Assembly (NCBI GenBank): GCA_964434235.1
Contig: CAYSUN010000023.1
Span: 1 to 18,206 of the forward strand
Reading direction: 5' to 3'
Origin: JABMRF01 sp964434235
Lineage (GTDB): Bacteria; Patescibacteriota; Patescibacteriia; UBA11705; JABHMO01
DNA length: 18,206 nt
Of this stretch, positions 13,738 to 18,206 are shown in pieces. A program made the position numbers and the translations under genes. The notes beneath the pieces were generated by a model. It was given only the letters and a program-made list of their open reading frames with translations, was not told the DNA's origin and searched no databases. Numbering within the stretch: position 1 is the stretch's first letter; every line of letters begins with the position of its first letter.

Positions 13738-14967
13738 ATGAATCCAAAAAACGATTTTTTGCGAGTTTTTCTGGCTACGCTGTTTGGAATTGCAATTGGA
13801 CTGATCCTAACTGTGGATCTTTTGAAAGTTTCAGTTTGGTATAGTTTGGTTGTGGCTTTGTCTTGTGGGTCAATTGCTTATGTGGCAGAAGATATTAAGG
13901 GTTTTTTCTTGGCGATTGGTCGTGGATTTCTGCGTACGCGTCAGATTGTACCAGCTTTCAGCCAGATGCTGAAGCAGATTAAAGTTCAGCTCGTGCGTTT
14001 TGGTAAAGCTTTTAAAAATTATGATTGGAAAGTCATGGGTTGGACATTTTTGGAAGGAAATTCTTTAGCAACTTATATAATTCTTATTCTAATATGTCTT
14101 GTTGGTTTTGGGCTACTGTTCAATGAAGAAGTTAATAACTCTAGAGCTAACTTTTCTCAGATTGTGTTTGGTTTTTTAGTTCTGGATGTATTTTTTAGTG
14201 TTCTTTTCGGGAGTTTGGCTGTTGCTAGTGTTCGGTATTGTAGTAGAACGAAACTTATTAATGATGCTAAAAGTGCCACCAAATTTCATCCAGTAACAAT
14301 TCCTTTCTGGTTAGTTTATGGCGTGTTTGCTTTTGTGCGTTTTGTGGTTCGTTCTATGCGTCAAGCTGGTCGGAAAATGGTTTTTTGGAATGCTGTTTTT
14401 GTGACTAACTGCTTTGTTTGGAGTATATTGCTTGTTAAAGGTTTTGACTTTGCGGTTTTAGGTAGCTGGGTTGGTCCAGAAAAAGGGTCAAATTCGTATC
14501 TTGTTATTTTGGGGTTTTTATATTGTGTTGAGTTGTGTCTTACTGGGATTATTAATCTTACAACCTATAAAAATTCTGGAAAGTCGGCAAGAATTTCAGT
14601 ATCGAAAAAAGTATCTTTTTATACTTTTCCGCCAATTACAGTGTATTACGGTGTACGCCATTTTCTGAGATTCTTCTTGCTTGGTATTAAGTTTGTTGGC
14701 GTGTGGATGTTTTTGGCTTGGGATAGTATGCACACTCAAAATCGGCTTATTTGTTTGATGGATGCAAGTTTTTTTGGAACTATGGCCGGACTTTCTGCTG
14801 TAACATTTGATTCTATGATTGCAGGTTATCTCTTTTTGCATATTGCTGTTTTCGCAATTGCTGGAGCCCTTTTCGGAGTATTAAATTTGTTTGTTATTAA
14901 GCCGAGAATTGCACCAGTAGCTAGACAACTAAGATTCAATCGATCAAAGCAGTTGGCGGAATGTTGA
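13738..14967 (+). CDS. Orphan polytopic membrane protein, 409 aa
   Basis: I do not recognise this family. About ten hydrophobic segments are seen, near 8-27, 33-50, 109-128, 142-165, 187-204, 216-234, 253-275, 297-325, 340-360 and 363-387. Cytoplasm-like basic loops occur after segments 2, 4, 5 and 7. Residues 189-202 (P..LVYGVFAFVRF) and 299-312 (P..VYYGVRHFLRF) match closely, and their surroundings (GFL... about 45 residues earlier in each copy) suggest an internal duplication. There are no transporter signature motifs I can name. GGGGG is 5 nt before the ATG. It is a single-gene unit with its own promoter and a strong terminator, lying between secG and dsbA-like genes. It could be a small transporter, channel or lipid-related enzyme; none is supported. 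Confidence 0.8.
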   Translation: MNPKNDFLRVFLATLFGIAIGLILTVDLLKVSVWYSLVVALSCGSIAYVAEDIKGFFLAIGRGFLRTRQIVPAFSQMLKQIKVQLVRFGKAFKNYDWKVMGWTFLEGNSLATYIILILICLVGFGLLFNEEVNNSRANFSQIVFGFLVLDVFFSVLFGSLAVASVRYCSRTKLINDAKSATKFHPVTIPFWLVYGVFAFVRFVVRSMRQAGRKMVFWNAVFVTNCFVWSILLVKGFDFAVLGSWVGPEKGSNSYLVILGFLYCVELCLTGIINLTTYKNSGKSARISVSKKVSFYTFPPITVYYGVRHFLRFFLLGIKFVGVWMFLAWDSMHTQNRLICLMDASFFGTMAGLSAVTFDSMIAGYLFLHIAVFAIAGALFGVLNLFVIKPRIAPVARQLRFNRSKQLAEC

Positions 14968-14994
14968 TCTGTTGAAAATAATTAGCTAATTGAT

Positions 14995-15030
14995 AGTCCT
15001 TGTCGTTAAAAAACGATGAGGACTTTTTTT
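14995..15030 (+). terminator. Strong intrinsic terminator
   Basis: A 13-bp stem with two G-U pairs (14995-15007 with 15012-15024), an AAAA loop and a T7 run. It ends the membrane protein unit. Confidence 0.88.
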
Positions 15031-15054
15031 GTACTTTTTTGATTTTCATTTATG

Positions 15055-15063
15055 TGTTATAAT
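15055..15063 (+). promoter_or_regulatory. Extended -10 promoter of the dsbA-like/POR unit
   Basis: TGT-TATAAT gives a perfect -10 (15058-15063) with a TGn extension. No good -35 is placed at 16-18 nt. The ATG of the DsbA-like gene lies 23 nt downstream of the -10. Confidence 0.55.
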
Positions 15064-15086
15064 AAATTTAATAAGGATCTTAAATT

Positions 15087-15821
15087 ATGGAGGTTCAAGA
15101 TGTTGGTTTACTAAAACCTGACAAAGCTTGGTATAAGCGATGGTGGGCCATTGTTCTGTTTACGATTTTAGGTTTGATGATAATCATTACCCCGTTTTTT
15201 CTTTTTCATTTTTATAAAATTTACCAAGAAATAAAATTGGGTACATATATTTCGATTGATACTTTCAAAGAGGAAGCACCATACAATATGGATTATTTGG
15301 CTGATCAAATGGCTCCGTCAAAAGGCAATCCTGAGGCCAAGATTCGGATTGTTGAGTTTGGAGATTTTAATTGCCATTTGTGTTTGCAATCTTCTGCCAC
15401 AGTTAAAAGAATAATTGAAGAATACAGTGATGACATTGTGTTTTATTGGCGCAACTTTCCAGTTATCAATGAAAGCTCTATTGACCTAGCCAAAGGCGCA
15501 GTTTGTGCTGATCAACAAGGAAAATTTTGGGAATATCATGATTTAGTTTTTGCTAATCAAGGAAAAATAAATTTAAATAATTTTTCAAATTATATTGTTA
15601 TTATTGGTCTTGATGTGGATGAGTTTAATGATTGTTTGGATAATAATTTAACCATGGCTCAAGTTCGTAAAGATTATTTTGCTTCTGAAACTGGCGAAGT
15701 CCAAGGAACACCAACCTTTTTCGTTAATGGATTTAAATTGCAAGGCGTAATGCCATATGAAACTTGGCAAGATATAATAACTAAATTTAAAAGTGTATAT
15801 GACTCAAATAATGGAAATTAG
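15087..15821 (+). CDS. Membrane-anchored DsbA-family thiol-disulfide oxidoreductase
   Basis: The domain is the thioredoxin-fold DsbA/BdbD type, which makes or isomerises disulfides in exported proteins. A short cytoplasmic N-terminus leads to one transmembrane helix (about 20-45), so the domain faces outward. The active site FGDFNCHLC has the CxxC pair C96 and C99. The cis-proline loop is GTPTFFVNG with P209. Helical insert residues 100-200 fit the family, and the 244-residue length is typical of anchored Patescibacteria and Gram-positive forms. Two further cysteines, C140 and C183, may form a structural disulfide. An AAGG lies about 10 nt before the ATG. Its stop is overlapped by the POR gamma start, implying translational coupling with a cytoplasmic oxygen-sensitive enzyme, an odd pairing. 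The fold is confident; the redox direction is not determinable. Confidence 0.88.
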   Translation: MEVQDVGLLKPDKAWYKRWWAIVLFTILGLMIIITPFFLFHFYKIYQEIKLGTYISIDTFKEEAPYNMDYLADQMAPSKGNPEAKIRIVEFGDFNCHLCLQSSATVKRIIEEYSDDIVFYWRNFPVINESSIDLAKGAVCADQQGKFWEYHDLVFANQGKINLNNFSNYIVIIGLDVDEFNDCLDNNLTMAQVRKDYFASETGEVQGTPTFFVNGFKLQGVMPYETWQDIITKFKSVYDSNNGN

Positions 15822-16365
15822 AATTCACGGTCGAGGTGGACAAGGTTCTGTAACAGCGGCGGAACTTTTGGCTGTATCTGCTTTTTATGACCAAAAATAT
15901 TCTCAAGCTTTTCCTAATTTTGGAGTAGAAAGGCGAGGAGCTCCAGTTATGGCTTTTGCTCGTATTTCTAATAGTCCAATTAATCTTCGCGAACAAATTT
16001 ATAATCCTGAATATATTATTGTTCAAGATTCTACTTTGGTTAATCCTGAAACAGGAGTTTTGCAAGGGGTGGAAAAAGCGCATGGGATATTGATAAACAC
16101 TGAAAAAAAACAATGGCCTGAAATTAAAAATAAAAATATTTTTGCTGTACCAGCAACGCAAATTGCGATCAAGGAGATTGGCAAACCATTTATAAATACA
16201 GCAGTGCTAGGAGCTTTTGCGGCCATGAGTGAGGCGATCAGTTTAAATTCATTGAAAAGAGCAATTACTGAAAAGTTTCATGAATCTCCAGCTGAAACCG
16301 TCAAAGCCAATGTGATGGCTATGGAAAAAGCTTATCATTATATAAAGGAGAATTATCAATTATGA
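15811..16365 (+). CDS. porG: Pyruvate:ferredoxin oxidoreductase, gamma subunit
   Basis: This is the gamma subunit of the four-subunit 2-oxoacid:ferredoxin oxidoreductase, which converts pyruvate and CoA to acetyl-CoA, CO2 and reduced ferredoxin in the cytoplasm. The 184 residues have the CoA-binding-region signature IHGRGGQGSVTAAELL (5-20) and VERRGAPVMAFARIS (39-53), both typical of POR gamma. The ATG at 15811 starts right at the conserved MEIRIHGRGGQG and overlaps the end of the DsbA-like gene by 11 nt; earlier starts at 15793 (GTG) and 15799 (ATG) would only add a few residues. Its TGA stop overlaps the delta start as ATGA. A VOR- or KOR-type substrate cannot be fully excluded, but the alpha subunit favours pyruvate. 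Confidence 0.92.
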   Translation: MEIRIHGRGGQGSVTAAELLAVSAFYDQKYSQAFPNFGVERRGAPVMAFARISNSPINLREQIYNPEYIIVQDSTLVNPETGVLQGVEKAHGILINTEKKQWPEIKNKNIFAVPATQIAIKEIGKPFINTAVLGAFAAMSEAISLNSLKRAITEKFHESPAETVKANVMAMEKAYHYIKENYQL

Positions 16366-16634
16366 AAATAAATATTGCAGTTGAGCCAGGCTCAACTAAA
16401 AAAGTAAAAACTGGCAGTTGGCGAACTTGGCGACCAGTTATTGATCATGATAAATGTATTGCTTGTGGTACTTGCGCTCGAGTTTGTCCCGAGGGTTGTG
16501 TTTTTCCGGTTGGAGATCGAGCTTTGCAAGGCAAGATTTTTTATGAAAAAGATTTAGATTATTGCAAAGGGTGTGGAATTTGTGCTGAAGAGTGTCCAGT
16601 TAAATGTATTAAAATGGTTATTGAAGAAAAATAA
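16362..16634 (+). CDS. porD: Pyruvate:ferredoxin oxidoreductase, delta subunit (2x[4Fe-4S] ferredoxin)
   Basis: This is the electron-transfer subunit that carries electrons from the TPP site to external ferredoxin. The 90 residues contain two complete 4Fe-4S motifs: C32, C35, C38 and C42 followed by Pro, and C68, C71, C74 and C78 followed by Pro, with extra C46 and C82 that complete the interleaved bis-cluster pattern. The N-terminal segment (GSWRTWRPVIDHDKC) is typical of POR delta. Its start is coupled to gamma by a 4-nt overlap, and an AAAGGAG (16344-16350) lies 11 nt upstream, rather far for an SD. Confidence 0.94.
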   Translation: MKINIAVEPGSTKKVKTGSWRTWRPVIDHDKCIACGTCARVCPEGCVFPVGDRALQGKIFYEKDLDYCKGCGICAEECPVKCIKMVIEEK

Positions 16635-16643
16635 ATTTATGAA

Positions 16644-16709
16644 ATACGAAAGTTGCGAAAGTACGAAAAAAAATATTTTTAGTATGTTCGTATAGTTCGT
16701 AGTTCGTAT
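16644..16709. repeat. Intercistronic TACGAA/TTCGTA inverted repeat
   Basis: In the 81-nt gap between the delta and alpha genes, ATACGAA (16644-16650), GCGAA (16655-16659) and TACGAA (16662-16667) face TTCGTA (16687-16692), TTCGT (16696-16700) and TTCGTAT (16703-16709). All three pairs can form one long hairpin whose tip, an A8-TA-T5 run, is itself self-complementary. It ends 6 nt before the alpha ATG. It could be an RNA processing or stabilising element, or a small dispersed repeat. Confidence 0.6.
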
Positions 16710-16715
16710 GTATGT

Positions 16716-17852
16716 ATGAGAAAATGTATTGAAGGTTCAAACGCAGTAGCTCAAGTTGTTCGATTATGTCGACCTGGTGTTGTTTGCGCATATCCTATTA
16801 CTCCTCAAACACATATTGTAGAGGATTTATCCAAGTTTAAGTCTAATGGAGAAGCTGATTATGAATATATAAGGGCAGATAGTGAGTTTGCTGCTGCCTC
16901 TATTGTGCTAGGCGCTAGTGCGACTGGAGTGCGAGCCTATACAGCGACTTGTTCACAAGGACTTTTGTTAATGACAGAAGTAATTTTTACAATTGCAGGA
17001 CTTCGAATGCCAATAGTTATGACGGTGGCTAATCGTGCAATTTCTGCACCAATTAATATTTGGAATGATCAGCAAGACTCAATGACTGTTCGGGATAGTG
17101 GTTGGATTATGTTATATGCAGAAGATAATCAAGAAGCCGTTGATATGCATATGCTGGCTTTTAAAGTTGCTGAACAAACTAGAATTCCAGTTATGGTTAA
17201 CATGGACGGTTTTGTTTTAACTCACACTTATGAGCAAGTCGATTTACCAGACCAAAAACAGGTTGATCAGTATTTACCAGAATATATTGCTGAGCCAGGT
17301 CAGTTCTTAGATACAAAAAATCCTAAAACATTAGGCGCGTTTGCTACGCCTGAAGATTATTTAGAAATTAGGGAAGATTTATATAAGGATTTAATTGTTA
17401 GTAAAATAATTTTAAAAAAACAATTTGCAGAAATAAAAAAAATGTTCGGTCGTGGCAGTGCTGATTTAGTAGAATATTATGGTGCACCAAAAGCAAAAAT
17501 TATTTTTGTGGCCATGGGCTCAGTTATTGGCACGATCAAAAATACAGTTGATGAATTGAATGCTGAAGGTCAAAAAACGGCAGTTGTAAAAGTAAAGTCT
17601 TTTCGCCCATTTCCAACAGAAGAAGTTCAGAATAAATTAGCCTTAGCTCAATTCGTTGCAGTTATTGATAAAAGCGTATCACTTGGGCAAGAGGGAATTC
17701 TCGCAACAGAGATCAAGGCTTGTTTAAATGGTAAAGTAAAAGTGCAGTCTTTTGTTGCAGGGTTAGGTGGACGAGATATTACTAGACAGAAATTAAAGAA
17801 AATTTATAAAGATATAAATAAAAAACAAAACAAAACAGTTTTTGTGAAATAA
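16716..17852 (+). CDS. porA: Pyruvate:ferredoxin oxidoreductase, alpha subunit
   Basis: This is the large POR subunit, carrying the pyrimidine-binding domain for thiamine diphosphate. The 378 residues have EGSNAVAQVVRLCRPGVVCAYPITPQT (6-32), ADSEFAAASIVLGASATGVRAYTATCSQGL (54-83), and NIWNDQQDSMTVRDSGWI (114-131). The YPITPQT and DQQDSM(T) stretches are hallmarks of pyruvate enzymes. The C-terminal domain begins near 255 (KIIFVAMGSVIGTIK) and ends with LGGRDIT. The ATG at 16716 matches the family N-terminus, though no SD is seen and the repeat hairpin lies just upstream. The beta subunit, which usually follows and carries the diphosphate-binding half of the TPP site, does not follow directly here. 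Confidence 0.94.
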   Translation: MRKCIEGSNAVAQVVRLCRPGVVCAYPITPQTHIVEDLSKFKSNGEADYEYIRADSEFAAASIVLGASATGVRAYTATCSQGLLLMTEVIFTIAGLRMPIVMTVANRAISAPINIWNDQQDSMTVRDSGWIMLYAEDNQEAVDMHMLAFKVAEQTRIPVMVNMDGFVLTHTYEQVDLPDQKQVDQYLPEYIAEPGQFLDTKNPKTLGAFATPEDYLEIREDLYKDLIVSKIILKKQFAEIKKMFGRGSADLVEYYGAPKAKIIFVAMGSVIGTIKNTVDELNAEGQKTAVVKVKSFRPFPTEEVQNKLALAQFVAVIDKSVSLGQEGILATEIKACLNGKVKVQSFVAGLGGRDITRQKLKKIYKDINKKQNKTVFVK

Positions 17853-17855
17853 GTT

Positions 17856-18206
17856 ATGAAAAAACTATCTAAATTTTTTATCAGTTTTGCGATCATTGTT
17901 ATTTTGTTTCAAGTTTGCAATATAGTTTTTTTTGTAATGGCACCGGATGCCTTGGCTGAAAGTCCAGCAGATGAAGCTCGTAGTAAATTAGTTGAACCAG
18001 ATGTAAAAATTCCTTTCCCTGGCATAAATTTAGATTTTAGTAAGGAAAGTATTGTAATTGATGATAATTGTATGCTTGATGCCAAAGGTAGGGATAATAA
18101 GGGGATAGAAATAAAAAATGGAGTTTTTATCGGAAGAAACACGATTCTTAGCTGCAAGGATGGAGACATCGTATTAAATGAAAATGTAAATATCGGATTT
18201 AACAGC
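17856..18206 (+). CDS. Exported protein with hexapeptide-like beta-helix, partial (5' end)
   Basis: The gene runs off the right edge; 117 codons are visible. Residues 7-28 are a hydrophobic export signal or anchor, followed by APDALAES with a good AxA signal peptidase site (after A34). A short polar linker contains VKIPFPGINLDF. From about residue 60 the pattern becomes that of a left-handed beta-helix with hexapeptide repeats: IVIDDNCMLDAKG, IEIKNGVFIGRNTILSCKDGDIVLNENVNIGFN. That wording is close to sugar O-acyltransferases of capsule loci. Those enzymes are normally cytoplasmic, so an exported form is odd. A structural surface beta-helix protein is the alternative. It begins 3 nt after the alpha subunit stop and is probably co-transcribed with it. 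Confidence 0.6.
   Translation, partial: MKKLSKFFISFAIIVILFQVCNIVFFVMAPDALAESPADEARSKLVEPDVKIPFPGINLDFSKESIVIDDNCMLDAKGRDNKGIEIKNGVFIGRNTILSCKDGDIVLNENVNIGFNS

Noticed and set aside
14596..14841. Minus-strand 81-codon ORF inside the membrane protein gene
   Set aside because: Antisense to a long hydrophobic reading frame; composition (His, Lys, Thr-rich) is typical of a shadow ORF.
16644..16709. Short CRISPR-like array
   Set aside because: The units are 5-7 nt and inverted around a centre; there are no regular spacers and no cas genes.

Overview
This is an AT-rich bacterial window in which TGA acts as a stop codon (the POR gamma gene ends in TGA inside an ATGA overlap), so it uses the standard bacterial code and not the Gracilibacteria TGA=Gly code. 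Several traits suggest a Candidate Phyla Radiation / Patescibacteria genome of the Parcubacteria type. These are short genes, many small orphan proteins, RNase J with a low-complexity N-terminus, a membrane-anchored family-5 solute-binding protein beside secG with no permease in view, conserved genes that mostly lack Shine-Dalgarno (SD) sites, and a ferredoxin-dependent pyruvate oxidoreductase. This placement is an inference; the window contains no rRNA or taxon-defining marker.

Layout. 1-617: a 61-aa basic orphan gene on the minus strand with its own promoter, SD and terminator, plus intergenic DNA. 618-2872 (minus): two GT4 glycosyltransferases forming an operon. 3060-4477 (plus): a HAD-family phosphatase-like gene and a small orphan. 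4542-6364 (minus): a WbaP-type sugar-phosphate transferase, preceded by the RNase P RNA gene rnpB. 6500-9203 (plus): five consecutive small orphan genes. 9271-13561 (minus): RNase J, a family-5 substrate-binding protein and SecG. 13738-14967 (plus): an orphan polytopic membrane protein. 15087-end (plus): a membrane-anchored DsbA-like protein overlapping a pyruvate:ferredoxin oxidoreductase (POR) cluster (gamma, delta, alpha), then the start of an exported protein with a hexapeptide-like beta-helix.

How it fits together. The PNPT transferase and the two GT4 enzymes plausibly build an undecaprenyl-linked surface glycan, and the partial last gene could be a modifying acyltransferase or another surface protein. 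POR would oxidise pyruvate to acetyl-CoA in an anaerobic, fermentative metabolism. RNase P and RNase J are RNA-processing housekeeping functions, and SecG is part of the secretion channel.

The most notable pattern is that two gene styles are interleaved. Conserved genes have weak or no SD and sit in operons. Orphan genes nearly all have a TTGACA-16/17-TAnnnT promoter, a strong purine SD (GGAGG, AAGGAG or GGGGG) and usually a strong intrinsic terminator. No CRISPR, tRNA, transposase or integrase was seen. No defined new defence or mobile system can be demonstrated from the sequence alone; the best candidates for novelty are the orphan cassette, the leader structures and the exported beta-helix protein.
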